The translations under genes and the position numbers were made by a program. The notes beneath the pieces were generated by a model that saw nothing but the letters and a program-made list of their open reading frames with translations, had not been told where the DNA came from and searched no databases. From Bordetella parapertussis (GTDB lineage Bacteria > Pseudomonadota > Gammaproteobacteria > Burkholderiales > SG8-41): a stretch of 64,000 bases of DNA. The stretch lies in NCBI GenBank assembly GCA_945861275.1, contig CAMATZ010000012.1:1-64000 (forward strand). Reading direction: 5' to 3'. Of this stretch, positions 17,380 through 27,027 are shown one piece after another. How positions within the stretch are numbered: the stretch's first letter is position 1; the number at the start of each line of letters is the position of its first letter.

Positions 17380-19296
17380 ATGACCGAAACTGCCACGAAA
17401 GAAACCCACGGCTTCCAGGCCGAAGTCAAACAACTGCTCAACCTGATGATCCATTCCTTGTATAGCAACAAGGAGATTTTCCTGCGCGAACTGATTTCCA
17501 ATGCATCCGACGCCGCCGACAAACTGCGCTTTGAGGCACTGACCAACAACGCGCTGATGGAGAACGACAGCGAGTTAAAAATCCACGTGGCCTTCGATCC
17601 CAAGGCGCGCACAGTGAGCATCAGCGACAACGGCATCGGCATGTCGCGCGATGAAGTTATTGCCAACATCGGCACCATCGCCAAATCGGGTACGCGCGAA
17701 TTTCTCGACGCGCTCACCGGTGATCAGGCCAAAGACGCCAATCTCATCGGGCAATTCGGCGTGGGTTTTTATTCGTCGTTCGTGGTCGCCGATAAAGTGA
17801 CAGTAGTGACACGCCGTGCGGCGCAGCCCGCCGCCAGCGGCGTGCGTTGGGAATCCGACGGCGGTGGTGAATATACGCTCGAAGCGTTCGACAAGGAAAC
17901 GCGCGGCACCGAGGTCACGCTGCACCTGCGTGAAGGCGAAGATGATCTCGCCAATGGCAACCGTTTGCGCACCATCATCCGCAAATACTCCGACCACATC
18001 ATGCTGCCCATTCTGATGCAAGAGGAAGAATGGGACAAGGATAACTCGGTCTATCGCACCACCGGCAAGGATCAAACCGTCAATCAGGCGAGCGCGCTGT
18101 GGGCGCGCCCCAAGAACGACATTAGCGAAGAGCAGTATCACGAGTTTTACAAGCATGTGGCGCATGATTTCGAGGCGCCGCTCGCCTACTCGCACAATCG
18201 CGTCGAGGGCCGCAAGGAATACACGCAATTGCTGTACATACCGGCGCGTGCGCCGTTTGACCTGTGGGATCGCGAGCATCGCCGCGGCATCAAGCTCTAT
18301 GTGCGGCGCGTCTTCATCATGGACGATGCTGAGCAACTGCTGCCAGTGTATCTGCGTTTCGTGCGCGGCGTGATCGACTCTGCCGACTTGCCGCTGAACG
18401 TGTCGCGCGAAATTCTGCAGGAGTCGAAAGACATCGAAGCCATGCGCGCGGGCAACGTCAAGCGCGTGCTGACGATGATCGAAGACCTTGCCGAAAATAG
18501 TAAGGAAAAATTCGCCACCTTGTGGAAGGAATTCGGCAAGGTCATCAAGGAAGGCGTGGTCGAGGACTACGGCAACCGTGAGCGCATCGCAAAAATCATG
18601 CGCTTCGCCTCCACCCATACCGACACCGATGCGCAGGAGGTTTCAATCGCGGATTACATTGCGCGCATGAAACCGGAGCAGGAAAAAATCTACTTTGTTA
18701 CCGCCGAAACTTTCGCCGCCGCCAAGAACAGCCCGCACCTTGAAGTGTTCCGCAAGAAGGGCGTCGAAGTGCTGCTGATGGCGGATCGGGTGGACGAATG
18801 GGTGATGCAGCACCTCACCGAGTTTGAAGGCAAGCCGCTGCAATCCGTGGCCAAAGGCCGCCTGGAACTCGGCAAGCTGGAGGACGAAGCCGAGAAAAAG
18901 GCGCAGGAAAAGGAAGAAGGCGAATCCAAGCCGCTGCTTGAACGCATTAAAAAGTCCCTCGGTGAAACCGTCAAGGATGTGCGCGTCACATTGCGCCTCA
19001 CCGATTCACCCGCGTGCCTGGTCGCCGACGAACACGACATGGGCGCCAACTTCCAGCGCATGCTCAAGGCCGCCGGGCAAAATGCGCCACTGTCCAAACC
19101 GATACTGGAAATCAACCCGCATCACGCGCTGGTGCAGCGCCTGAAGGATGAATCCGACGACACGCGCTTCAGCGATCTGGCGAAAATACTGTTTGATCAA
19201 TCGCTGCTTGCCGAAGGCGGCCAGCTCGAAGACCCGGCGGGGTTTGTGAAACGGCTGAATCAGTTGATGTTGGCGCTGGGCGCAAAGACGGCGTAG
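17380..19296 (+). CDS. htpG: Molecular chaperone HtpG (Hsp90)
   Basis: 638 aa, normal length. The N-terminal GHKL ATPase shows [18 protein letters not shown] (Glu and Asn for ATP hydrolysis and Mg), [25 protein letters not shown] and [10 protein letters not shown]. The middle domain has [16 protein letters not shown], where the conserved Arg contacts the gamma-phosphate. The C-terminal dimerisation domain ends at [13 protein letters not shown]. Cytosolic ATP-dependent folding chaperone. SD ggag precedes the ATG and the gene is expected to be heat-induced from the promoter at 17313. Confidence 0.98.
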   Translation: MTETATKETHGFQAEVKQLLNLMIHSLYSNKEIFLRELISNASDAADKLRFEALTNNALMENDSELKIHVAFDPKARTVSISDNGIGMSRDEVIANIGTIAKSGTREFLDALTGDQAKDANLIGQFGVGFYSSFVVADKVTVVTRRAAQPAASGVRWESDGGGEYTLEAFDKETRGTEVTLHLREGEDDLANGNRLRTIIRKYSDHIMLPILMQEEEWDKDNSVYRTTGKDQTVNQASALWARPKNDISEEQYHEFYKHVAHDFEAPLAYSHNRVEGRKEYTQLLYIPARAPFDLWDREHRRGIKLYVRRVFIMDDAEQLLPVYLRFVRGVIDSADLPLNVSREILQESKDIEAMRAGNVKRVLTMIEDLAENSKEKFATLWKEFGKVIKEGVVEDYGNRERIAKIMRFASTHTDTDAQEVSIADYIARMKPEQEKIYFVTAETFAAAKNSPHLEVFRKKGVEVLLMADRVDEWVMQHLTEFEGKPLQSVAKGRLELGKLEDEAEKKAQEKEEGESKPLLERIKKSLGETVKDVRVTLRLTDSPACLVADEHDMGANFQRMLKAAGQNAPLSKPILEINPHHALVQRLKDESDDTRFSDLAKILFDQSLLAEGGQLEDPAGFVKRLNQLMLALGAKTA

Positions 19297-19422
19297 CCAC
19301 GCCGTATGTGCGTGCAGCTGGGGCAGGTTGAAGATCATTGTTGCCAACTCGAAGGTGCGGCGGAGCTCACGTAGCAGTTGAGCCGGTCGCTTCAGGCGCT
19401 CGGTACGAAGGCCGGCTGGAAG

Positions 19423-19719
19423 TTACAAGCGTTCGACGTAATCTTTAGCTTCCTTCAAGCCCAATCCTGTTTTCTGCCGCACGCGCTTGATGGCTTCGAT
19501 TTTTTCTCCAGCTGACATTAGCGCGCGAATCTCTTCATCTATATCGTTGAAGTCGGGCGTGAAGTTAGCGTGATTGCCCGCGCGCGGCGCCGCAGGCGCG
19601 TTGCCGTCATCAATGTTGCCGGTGAACGTTTTTTTGCTGGATTTTCGTTTTGCGAAATACCAGATCAACACCGCAGCGACTATCACAACGCCGATGGCGA
19701 TCACATAGATTCTGCTCAT
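19423..19719 (-). CDS. Membrane-anchored protein with ribosomal bL12 C-terminal-like domain
   Basis: 98 aa: a single N-terminal transmembrane helix (IYVIAIGVVIVAAVLIWYFA), a basic stop-transfer KRKSSKK, a linker, then about 40 residues (DIDEEIRALMSAGEKIEAIKRVR...) ending in TGLGLKEAKDYVERL, which matches the bL12 C-terminal signature TGLGLKEAKDLV. In bL12 this face contacts translation factors; here it is tethered to the membrane on the cytoplasmic side (positive-inside rule). Function unknown. It is 20 nt downstream of the Vgb-like gene and may be co-transcribed with it. Confidence 0.75.
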   Translation of the reverse strand: MSRIYVIAIGVVIVAAVLIWYFAKRKSSKKTFTGNIDDGNAPAAPRAGNHANFTPDFNDIDEEIRALMSAGEKIEAIKRVRQKTGLGLKEAKDYVERL

Positions 19720-19720
19720 A

Positions 19721-19737
19721 AGTATTTGTTTTTAATG
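19721..19737 (+). repeat. AT-rich dispersed motif, copy 4
   Basis: agtatttgtttttaatg, in the 20-nt gap between two minus-strand genes, touching the start codon of the bL12-like gene. Confidence 0.5.
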
Positions 19738-19739
19738 AA

Positions 19740-20729
19740 TTATTCTATAACACCCAAGCGGCCATTGTGGCTTCCCATGTACCACAACTTGCCTTGTGCA
19801 TCGACCACCATTTTGCGTATGCCGACTCCGGTTGAAGGCAGTTTCACTACGCGCATTTGTTCGGTTTTGGGATCGAAGCGCACCACAGTGTCGAGGTTGA
19901 TTTCATTGACCCACACTATGCCGGCACCGTCGGTGTTGACCGCATAAGCGCCGGCATCGCCACCCGGTAGCTGATACTCCTTCACGACTTTCATCGCCGC
20001 CGGATCGAGTTTCGCGAGCTTGCCATTGCCGTAATTGGCAATCCATAACATGCCATCGGGCGCGGTGGCCACGCGGCGCGGACGCGAGCCGCGGCCCATG
20101 TCCACTTCACTCATCTGCCCGGTCCTGGGATCGAGCTTCCCCATCTTGTTATCACCCATGCGGCAAAACCAGATGTTGCCGGCCTTGTCGATCGACAATC
20201 CATACGGGCCGCCGGACGACGCATACTCTTTGATCGCGCCGGTTTTGGTGTCGAGGCTCGCCACTTTGTTGCCGCTTTGCAGGGTGAACCAGATGGTGCT
20301 TTGATCATCGCTAATCACCAGCGTGTGCGGCCCGCCGCCGCCCGATGGCGTTTTGTATTCAACCACTTTGCCGCTCGCCGGATCGACCTTGCCGATAGTG
20401 CCGTTGCCGTTGCCGGTGCTCCACACCATGCCTTGTTTATCCACCAGCAGGCCGTGCGGGCGGTGGCCGGAAGGCATGTCCCATTCCTTGAAGGTTTGCG
20501 TCTGAGTGTCAAAGCGCGCGATCTTGTTGCCGTTCATTACCGTGATGAAGATGCTGCCGTCGGGCGCAATCGCCGGGTCGCGCGCGAAGCGTGGTGTGGG
20601 CACCGGCCATTCAGAAACTTTACCGGTGAAATTGGGGTTGGCGCCGGGCGCGATGCCGTAGTTCGAGCCACCGGCGTGGGCAGCGAGCGGCAGGGCCGCC
20701 AGAAATAGTGCGGTGAGAGCCATTTTCAT
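19740..20729 (-). CDS. Vgb/SMP-30-type beta-propeller protein, periplasmic
   Basis: 329 aa from the ATG at 20729, chosen because aaggagaca lies 3 nt upstream; the open frame extends further but without an SD. Signal peptide ALTALFLAALPLAAHAG. About six or seven blade repeats of the form G-x-(I/L)-W-(V/F/C)... can be followed: DGSIFITVMNGNKIARFD, QGMVWSTGNGNGTIGKVD, QSTIWFTLQSGNKVASLD, AGNIWFCRMGDNKMGKLD, DGMLWIANYGNGKLAKLD, AGIVWVNEINLDTVVRFD and QGKLWYMGSHNGRLGVIE. This is the virginiamycin-B-lyase-like propeller fold; few members are true lyases, so no enzymatic claim is made. Confidence 0.85.
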   Translation of the reverse strand: MKMALTALFLAALPLAAHAGGSNYGIAPGANPNFTGKVSEWPVPTPRFARDPAIAPDGSIFITVMNGNKIARFDTQTQTFKEWDMPSGHRPHGLLVDKQGMVWSTGNGNGTIGKVDPASGKVVEYKTPSGGGGPHTLVISDDQSTIWFTLQSGNKVASLDTKTGAIKEYASSGGPYGLSIDKAGNIWFCRMGDNKMGKLDPRTGQMSEVDMGRGSRPRRVATAPDGMLWIANYGNGKLAKLDPAAMKVVKEYQLPGGDAGAYAVNTDGAGIVWVNEINLDTVVRFDPKTEQMRVVKLPSTGVGIRKMVVDAQGKLWYMGSHNGRLGVIE

Positions 20730-20785
20730 GTTGTCTCCTTCAAAACGAAATTTCTCTGATAGTGCGAACTTCATAGGTTGTGGTG

Positions 20786-22762
20786 CTAGCCCTGCAACAG
20801 CTTGATCTCCGCTGCCGCGACGTGTTCCTCCGTGCCCAGTATAACCACCACATCGCCTTCTTCGACAATGGTATCGGGTCCAGGCGCCATGGTTCTGACA
20901 TTGTGGCGGCGCACTGCAGTCACTTCAACCTGCAGTGCGGCGAGGTCCAGTGCGGAAAAAGTTTTGCCGATGGCTGCCGCGCCCTGGCTGACCAATACCG
21001 AATGCAGGCGTGGATGCAAAGCGCTTTCGTCGCCATCATGACCATCGCGCTCGTCGGTGACCCCACGAAAGAAGCCGCGGAAAAGATGGTAATGATGTTC
21101 GCGTGTGTCGCGAATGCGGCGCAATACGCGATTTAAGGGTGTGCCTATCAGCATCAGCGTGGTCGAGGCGAGCATCAGGCTGCCTTCCATGATTTCCGAC
21201 ACCACTTCGGCGGCGCCGGCGGCTTTGAGTTTGTCGATATCGGTGTCATCGTAGGTGCGCACCACCACCGGCAGGCCCGGCCGCTGCACCTGCACCTGGG
21301 CGAGGATGCGCAACGCCGAAGCCGTGTCGGCGTAGGCGATGACCAGCGCGCGTGCGCGCATCAAGCCGGCGGCGGTCAGTACTTCGTGCCGCGCGGCATC
21401 GCCGAACACCACGCTCTCTCCCGCAGCAGCGGCTTCGCGGATGCGTTGCGGATCGATGTCGAGTGCAATCACCGCGATTTTTTCCTGCTCCAGAAATCGC
21501 GCAAGGTTCTGGCCGCTGCGTCCGTAGCCGCAGATCACCACATGTTCTGTCGCCGCCATCGACTGCACGGCGATATTGTGAAGCTGCATCGCGCGCAGCA
21601 TCCATTCGTTGGTGTTCAGACGCCGCACGATCATTTCGCTGCGCTGGATAATAAACGGTGCTGCCAGCATTGACAGCACCATCGCGGCCAGCACCGGTTG
21701 CAGAAACTCCGGACTGATCAAGCGTGTGCTGTTGGCATGGGCGAGCAGCACAAAGCCGAATTCGCCGCAGGCGCCCAGTGCCAGTCCTGAGCGTAGCGCT
21801 GTGCTGGTCGCGGTGCCAGACAGCCGGGCGATGCCGAATATCAGAAATGTCTTTGCCATCACCAACACCACCAATATCACAAACACCCAGGCGTTCTGCA
21901 TGGCCACGCGCGCATCGAGCAACATACCGATGGTGACAAAAAACAATCCCAGCAACACATCGCGAAACGGCTTGATGTCTTCTTCGACCTGATGGCGGTA
22001 TTCGGTTTCCGAAATCAGTATGCCGGCGATAAACGCCCCCAGCGCCAGCGACAGGCCCGCCAGATCGGTGACGTACGCCACGCCCAGCGTCACCAGCAAC
22101 ACGTTGAGTACGAACAGCTCGGACGATTTGGCGCGTGCCACCACGTGAAACCAGGAGCGCATCACGCGCTGGCCCGCGAATAAGAGCACGGTGAGCACCG
22201 CGGCCGCCTTCAGCAGCGCCCAGCCGATACTCACCGCCATATCGCCCGCGGGTGCGGCCAGCGCCGGGATGATGATCAGCAGCGGCACGACGGCGAGATC
22301 CTGAAACAGCAGGATGCCGATGATTTGCCGGCCGTGCTCTGTATTGAGTTCGTAACGCTCGGCCAGCAGCTTGGCCAGTATCGCGGTCGACGACATGGCG
22401 AGCGCGCCGCCCAGCACCAATGCACCCTGCCACGACAGGCCGAGCAACAGACACACACCCATCACCACCAGCATCGTGATAGCCACCTGCGCGGAGCCGA
22501 GCCCCAGCACCGTGCGGCGCATGGTGCGAAGCTTGGGCAGGCTGAATTCAAGGCCGATGCTGAACATCAGGAAAACCACGCCGATTTCGGCCAGATCACT
22601 CACCTGCTGCGTCTGGCTCACCCAGCCAAACGCGTGCGGGCCGATGATCGCGCCAACGATCAAATAGCCGAGCAGCGGCGGCTGTTTGAGATGGCGAAAC
22701 ACCACCACTACCAGCACAGCGGTAGCCAGCAGCACCAGAACGGGTTGTAGAGTGGCGTGCAT
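20786..22762 (-). CDS. CPA2-family cation:proton antiporter with RCK domains (KefB/KefC-like)
   Basis: 658 aa from ATG 22762. The N-terminal ~390 residues form the Na+/H+ exchanger fold with about 12 helices (FRHLKQPPLLGYLIVGAIIGP; LGLSWQGALVLGGALAMSSTAILAKLL; LSLALGAFIAGILISETEYRHQVEEDIKPFRDVLLGLFFVTIGM). A TrkA-N/RCK domain begins at EHVVICGYGRSGQNLARFLEQ (nucleotide-binding Rossmann), and a TrkA-C domain closes the protein (HSVLVSQGAAAIGKTFSALDL...EEGDVVVILGTEEHVAAAE). Inner-membrane K+ or Na+/H+ exchange gated by nucleotides. Another potassium gene (kup) is close by. Confidence 0.93.
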   Translation of the reverse strand: MHATLQPVLVLLATAVLVVVVFRHLKQPPLLGYLIVGAIIGPHAFGWVSQTQQVSDLAEIGVVFLMFSIGLEFSLPKLRTMRRTVLGLGSAQVAITMLVVMGVCLLLGLSWQGALVLGGALAMSSTAILAKLLAERYELNTEHGRQIIGILLFQDLAVVPLLIIIPALAAPAGDMAVSIGWALLKAAAVLTVLLFAGQRVMRSWFHVVARAKSSELFVLNVLLVTLGVAYVTDLAGLSLALGAFIAGILISETEYRHQVEEDIKPFRDVLLGLFFVTIGMLLDARVAMQNAWVFVILVVLVMAKTFLIFGIARLSGTATSTALRSGLALGACGEFGFVLLAHANSTRLISPEFLQPVLAAMVLSMLAAPFIIQRSEMIVRRLNTNEWMLRAMQLHNIAVQSMAATEHVVICGYGRSGQNLARFLEQEKIAVIALDIDPQRIREAAAAGESVVFGDAARHEVLTAAGLMRARALVIAYADTASALRILAQVQVQRPGLPVVVRTYDDTDIDKLKAAGAAEVVSEIMEGSLMLASTTLMLIGTPLNRVLRRIRDTREHHYHLFRGFFRGVTDERDGHDGDESALHPRLHSVLVSQGAAAIGKTFSALDLAALQVEVTAVRRHNVRTMAPGPDTIVEEGDVVVILGTEEHVAAAEIKLLQG

Positions 22763-22868
22763 CGATTCGGTCCGGCAATATTTTCCGAATCGATAATGCC
22801 CTATCGCGCGCAAATTGCAAGCGCGTTCAGGTGTGCTGCCATCCCGGCAGCGGTGACAAGATGAGCGA

Positions 22869-23417
22869 CTAAAACCTGGGCTTGGTCTTCGCGCCCTTAT
22901 AGCGCTTGATGCCGGCGAGAATTTCCGCCTTCGCTGCTTTGGCTTCCCGCCAGCCGATGACTTTTACCCACTTGCCGGGCTCAAGGTCTTTGTAGTGCTG
23001 AAAAAAATGCGTGATCTGCGCGGTGACGGCTTCGGGTAGATCGCGCGGCGAATGAATCGTGCGATACAGCGGCGTGAGTTTATCCACCGGCACCGCCAGC
23101 AGCTTGGTGTCGTCGCCGGCGTCGTCTTCCATTTTCAGCATGCCCACCGGCCGGCAGCGCACCACCACGCCGGTAATCAGTGGCACCGGGGAGAGCACCA
23201 GCACATCGACCGGATCGCCGTCGCCCGCGAGCGTGCGCGGAATGTAGCCGTAGTTGCACGGATAATGCATCGCCGTCCACATGAAGCGGTCGACAAACAT
23301 CGCACCGGTTTTCTTGTCGACTTCATATTTGATCGGCGGCGCGTGCATCGGGATTTCGATGATCACGTTGACGTCGTTGGGAATATCGCTGCCGGAGGGA
23401 ACGCGGTCGAGGTTCAT
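22869..23417 (-). CDS. ppa: Inorganic pyrophosphatase
   Basis: 182 aa, standard for family I soluble pyrophosphatase. Active-site signature [10 protein letters not shown] with its three metal-binding Asp residues, preceded by [16 protein letters not shown]; substrate and metal ligands appear in [18 protein letters not shown]. Hydrolyses PPi in the cytoplasm, driving biosynthetic reactions. SD caggag lies 7 nt before the ATG. Divergent from kup. Confidence 0.97.
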   Translation of the reverse strand: MNLDRVPSGSDIPNDVNVIIEIPMHAPPIKYEVDKKTGAMFVDRFMWTAMHYPCNYGYIPRTLAGDGDPVDVLVLSPVPLITGVVVRCRPVGMLKMEDDAGDDTKLLAVPVDKLTPLYRTIHSPRDLPEAVTAQITHFFQHYKDLEPGKWVKVIGWREAKAAKAEILAGIKRYKGAKTKPRF

Positions 23418-23607
23418 AATTCAACTCCTGCTTCAGGTCAATTCAAAATATAACATCAGCATTTGTTTTCAAACAGTTTTAAAATCAAACCGAACGCTGC
23501 TGCAACAGGGCATGTGGTGGTGGTTGTTGAGCTGCAAAATTAGCATCCTTGCAGCGGGTGTAGTACATTCCTGTTTGCGGCATCGCAGCAAAAAGGGAAG
23601 TTACTTC

Positions 23608-25500
23608 GTGAATCAAATTGCATCGCATGGGGACGCCAACCACGACCGTAGATTGGCTGCGCTGTCGCTAGGCGCGCTAGGCGTGGTGTTCGGCGACATC
23701 GGCACCAGTCCGTTGTATGCCTTCAAGGAAGCGTTCGGCGGCGCGCATCCGCTGCCGTTGAACGAAACCAATGTGTTTGGCGTGCTGTCGCTGATATTCT
23801 GGGCGGTGATGCTGATTGTGTCGGTGAAATACGTGCTGTTTGTGCTGCGCTTTGACAACAAGGGCGAAGGCGGTGTGCTGGCGTTGCTGGCGCTGGCGTC
23901 ACGCTTGTTTCGCAACAATCGAAAATTGTCGGGGGCAGCGACAGTGATCGCGGTATTCGCAGCTTCGCTGTTTTATGGCGATGCGGTGATCACACCCGCG
24001 ATTTCGGTGCTCTCCGCGGTGGAAGGCATTTCTGTCGCCACACCAGCGCTTGAGCACTGGGTGGTGCCCATAACCATTGTGGTTATTGTCGGCGTGTTTG
24101 CGCTGCAACCGTACGGCACCGGAAAAATCGGCCGCTGGTTCGGGCCCATCACCATGATCTGGTTTTTTGTCATCGGCGCGCTGGGTGTGATGAGCATCAT
24201 GGCGACTCCGGCGATCTTGAAGGCGCTTGATCCCGGCTATGCGTTGCGCTTCGCGCTGAATTCACCGGGGCTGGCGTTCATCGCATTGGGCGCCGTGTTC
24301 CTGGCGTTGACGGGGGGTGAAGCGCTGTATGCCGATATGGGCCATTTTGGACGCAAGCCGATACGCATCGCCTGGTTTGGCCTGGTGCTGCCGGCGCTGA
24401 TGCTGAACTATCTGGGGCAGGGCGCGCTGGTGCTGCGCAATCCCGCGGCGGTGAAGAATCCGTTTTATTTGCTGGCGCCGGCTGAACTGCTGTTGCCGCT
24501 GGTGGCGCTGGCAACCATTGCCACTGTAATCGCATCACAAGCCACCATCTCCGGCGCGTTTTCGGTAACGCAGCAGGCTTCGCGTCTGGGCTATCTGCCG
24601 CGCATGCCGGTGACCCACACCTCCGAGACCGAGCGCGGGCAAATCTATATTGGCCGCATGAATTGGCTGATGCTGGTGATTGTAGTGCTGCTGGTGCTGG
24701 GATTTGGTTCATCGAGCAATCTTGCGGCGGCTTACGGCATTGCGGTGTCGGCGACCATGGCGCTGGAGACGGCGCTGGTAGCGCTGGTGGTGATCGCGAT
24801 GAAAGGGCGCTGGCGGGTGCTGGTGCTGGGACTATTGCTGCTGGTGTTCGCGGTTGAATTGATGTTCTTCGCGTCGAACACCACCAAGATCGCCGCCGGC
24901 GGCTGGTTTCCGATATTGTGCGGGCTGACGATTTTTACGCTGCTCACCACCTGGAAGCGTGGCGCCGAAGTGTTAGCCGCCAGCGCAGCGGGCAGGCATG
25001 AGCCGCTCAAAGGTTTCTGCGAACACCTGGGTTCGGTGACGCGCGTGCCCGGAACCGCAGTGTTTTTTTCCGCCAACACCGAGATTGTGCCGACCACGCT
25101 GTTGCACAACCTCAAGCACAACAAAGTGATGCATGAACGTGTAGTGTTTCTGACCATGACCACCGAAGACGTGCCCAAGGTCACAGACGATGAGCGCATT
25201 GAAGTCGAAATGCTGGCGCCGCAAAGCATCTATCAGGTGGTGGTGCGTTACGGCTTCATGGAAGACCCCGACGCCATGCATGTGCTTAAGTTGCTGGGCC
25301 AGCGCGGTCTGCGCTTCGACCTTCAGGAAACCACGTTTTTCCTCGGCAAATCGACCATCGCGCGCGCTGAGCAGCCGGGCCTGTTCACCTGGCGGCGCGA
25401 AGTTTTCCGCTGGATGCAGCGCAATGCGCCGTCGGCGGTCGAGTACTTCAAGCTGCCGCCGGATCGCGTGATTGAGTTGGGGACGCAGCTAAGGTTGTAG
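23608..25500 (+). CDS. kup: Potassium uptake protein Kup
   Basis: 630 aa from GTG 23608 (SD agggaag); the open frame extends to 23281 but overlaps ppa and has no SD, and E. coli Kup is of similar length to the form chosen. Family opening LGALGVVFGDIGTSPLYAFKEAF, then FDNKGEGGVLALLALASR, FYGDAVITPAISVLSAVEG, GGEALYADMGHFGRKPI and QATISGAFSVTQQASRLGYLPRM. Twelve helices followed by a cytoplasmic C-terminal domain. H+-coupled K+ import across the inner membrane. Confidence 0.97.
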   Translation: MNQIASHGDANHDRRLAALSLGALGVVFGDIGTSPLYAFKEAFGGAHPLPLNETNVFGVLSLIFWAVMLIVSVKYVLFVLRFDNKGEGGVLALLALASRLFRNNRKLSGAATVIAVFAASLFYGDAVITPAISVLSAVEGISVATPALEHWVVPITIVVIVGVFALQPYGTGKIGRWFGPITMIWFFVIGALGVMSIMATPAILKALDPGYALRFALNSPGLAFIALGAVFLALTGGEALYADMGHFGRKPIRIAWFGLVLPALMLNYLGQGALVLRNPAAVKNPFYLLAPAELLLPLVALATIATVIASQATISGAFSVTQQASRLGYLPRMPVTHTSETERGQIYIGRMNWLMLVIVVLLVLGFGSSSNLAAAYGIAVSATMALETALVALVVIAMKGRWRVLVLGLLLLVFAVELMFFASNTTKIAAGGWFPILCGLTIFTLLTTWKRGAEVLAASAAGRHEPLKGFCEHLGSVTRVPGTAVFFSANTEIVPTTLLHNLKHNKVMHERVVFLTMTTEDVPKVTDDERIEVEMLAPQSIYQVVVRYGFMEDPDAMHVLKLLGQRGLRFDLQETTFFLGKSTIARAEQPGLFTWRREVFRWMQRNAPSAVEYFKLPPDRVIELGTQLRL

Positions 25501-25532
25501 GCCAGCAAGCGCCATGCGCTGCCACTTAAAAC

Positions 25533-25626
25533 GGGGTCAGAGTGGAATTAAATATTTTTCTTATTGAATTATTAAAATTATTCAATAAAAACAATAAGTT
25601 ATGTATATAATTCGAGTCTGACCCCA
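25533..25626. repeat. Small AT-rich element bounded by ggggtcag / ctgacccc
   Basis: ggggtcagagt at the left and its inverted partner gagtctgacccc at the right enclose ~70 nt of very AT-rich sequence, itself partly palindromic (ttattgaattattaaaattattcaataa). This type of 'ggggtcaga' ended element is a common intergenic repeat in beta- and gammaproteobacteria. It fills the gap between convergent kup and a Bug gene and may act as a bidirectional transcription end. Confidence 0.75.
25582..25602 (-). repeat. AT-rich dispersed motif, copy 5
   Basis: On the minus strand this matches 52600-52620 base for base over 21 nt (core taacttattgtttttattg). It lies inside the bounded element at 25533-25626. 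Confidence 0.65.
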
Positions 25627-25635
25627 ATTTGTAAA

Positions 25636-26613
25636 TCACTGCATCGGGATGTTCGCTGCGCGCACCACTTTTCGCCACTTCTCTGTTTCGGCGCGCACAT
25701 GGGCGACAAACTCCTCGGGCGTAGTCACCCTCACGTCAACCCCTTGTTCGGAGAGGCTATTGGCGGTGAGCGGCAGCTTCAGCGCCTTGGTGAGGTCGGC
25801 TTGCAGTTTGGAGAGGATGGGTTTGGGCACTGCGGCCTGGGTGCAAATCCCGTACCAGGAGGATACGTCGTAGCCGGGCAGGCCGGCTTCGGCAACCGTA
25901 GGCACATTCGGAATGCGCGGGTTGCGCGTGGCCGAGGTTACTGCCATGCCACGCAATCTGCCAGACGTGATATGGCCCAGCGCACTGGGTAAATTGTTGA
26001 CCACCAGCTCCATTTCGCCGGACATCACATCGATAAGCGCCGGCGCGGCGCCCCGGTATGACACGTGCACTATGTTGATGCCGGCGCTGAGCTTGATCAG
26101 TTCCATGGACAGTTGGGGGGATGATCCCACACCGGCTGTTCCGTAGTTGAGCTTGCCCGGGTTCGCCTTGGCGTAGGTGATTACCTCACGCAGATTCTTC
26201 ATCGGCAGCGACGGATGACCTACGACCGTATTCGGCGTTGTTCCCACCATCGATATGAAAGCGAAATCGTTGATGTGATCGTACGGCAGCTTGTGCGAGC
26301 GCGCCGGTGTGATGGCGTGCGAGGCAATCTGACACAGCATCAGGGTGTAGCCGTCGGGGGCGGCAGCGGCCGTTATCTCGGTGCCGATACCACCTGCGGC
26401 GCCGCCCCGGTTATCGACCAGCGCGTTCTGGTTGCCCCACACCGTGGTAAGGCCCTGTGCCACGATGCGCGCGGCAATGTCAACGCCGCCGCCCGGCGGA
26501 AAGCCGACAATGATGCGCACCGGACGCGCAGGGTAATTCTGCGCGTGGACGGGGGCGAGTGCCGTCGCAAACCCGATTACCAAGACTGCAGACACAGCGC
26601 TCAGACTATTCAT
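25636..26613 (-). CDS. Bug-family receptor (first of the orphan array)
   Basis: 325 aa from ATG 26613, which has a strong SD (gaggaggac); the longer open frame is rejected. Signal peptide VLVIGFATALAPVHAQ. Hallmarks: IIVGFPPGGGVD, LVDNRGGAAGG, APDGYTLML; the usual YKG is YRG (HVSYRGAAPALIDVM). A Cys in YGICTQAAVPKPIL replaces the usual APAGTP loop. Orphan: no TctA/TctB gene within 20 kb. Confidence 0.92.
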   Translation of the reverse strand: MNSLSAVSAVLVIGFATALAPVHAQNYPARPVRIIVGFPPGGGVDIAARIVAQGLTTVWGNQNALVDNRGGAAGGIGTEITAAAAPDGYTLMLCQIASHAITPARSHKLPYDHINDFAFISMVGTTPNTVVGHPSLPMKNLREVITYAKANPGKLNYGTAGVGSSPQLSMELIKLSAGINIVHVSYRGAAPALIDVMSGEMELVVNNLPSALGHITSGRLRGMAVTSATRNPRIPNVPTVAEAGLPGYDVSSWYGICTQAAVPKPILSKLQADLTKALKLPLTANSLSEQGVDVRVTTPEEFVAHVRAETEKWRKVVRAANIPMQ

Positions 26614-27027
26614 GCTGTCCTCCTCACAAAGATTTTCGTCGCTGCGCGCGACGCACCTGATCCAGCCCTCCTTTATACCTGAGCTCAATGAAATATTCAG
26701 CACGACACGATGGCTTCACCGGATTGCGGACGCTGCGAAGTTGAGTTTCTCAAGCACGCACCATTAGCCTACGGTTTATAATTATCAACTTCTCGTGCGT
26801 CAAATTGAATGACGGAAATTAACTACGCATAATTACGGATTGCGCCGCCTCGGCCCGCTCTGTAGCGTTGGCCTCAGCCGCAAATCCTGCAAATACCTAA
26901 ACTTGGCGCGGCACGGCCCTGCGCGCTTGCCACGAGGGTTAGCAATGGGAATGTAGCAGAGGTGTCCGCGGACCCGGATTTCGGAGTTTGATGTACCCGC
27001 AAACAGACAGATAACGGAGCAGAAATC
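26614..27027. other. Intergenic gap of 414 nt, no gene seen
   Basis: Divergent gap between two Bug genes. It is AT-richer than the genes around it, especially 26770-26840 (cggtttataattatcaacttc; cataattacgg), so it probably holds promoters and regulator sites for both directions. No convincing ORF, RNA gene or clean palindrome was found. The only track-length frame here lacks signal peptide, SD and family features. Confidence 0.5.

Noticed and set aside
23281-23607. Long N-terminal extension of Kup
   Set aside because: It would overlap ppa, lacks an SD and makes Kup far longer than the family; GTG 23608 with agggaag fits the normal length.
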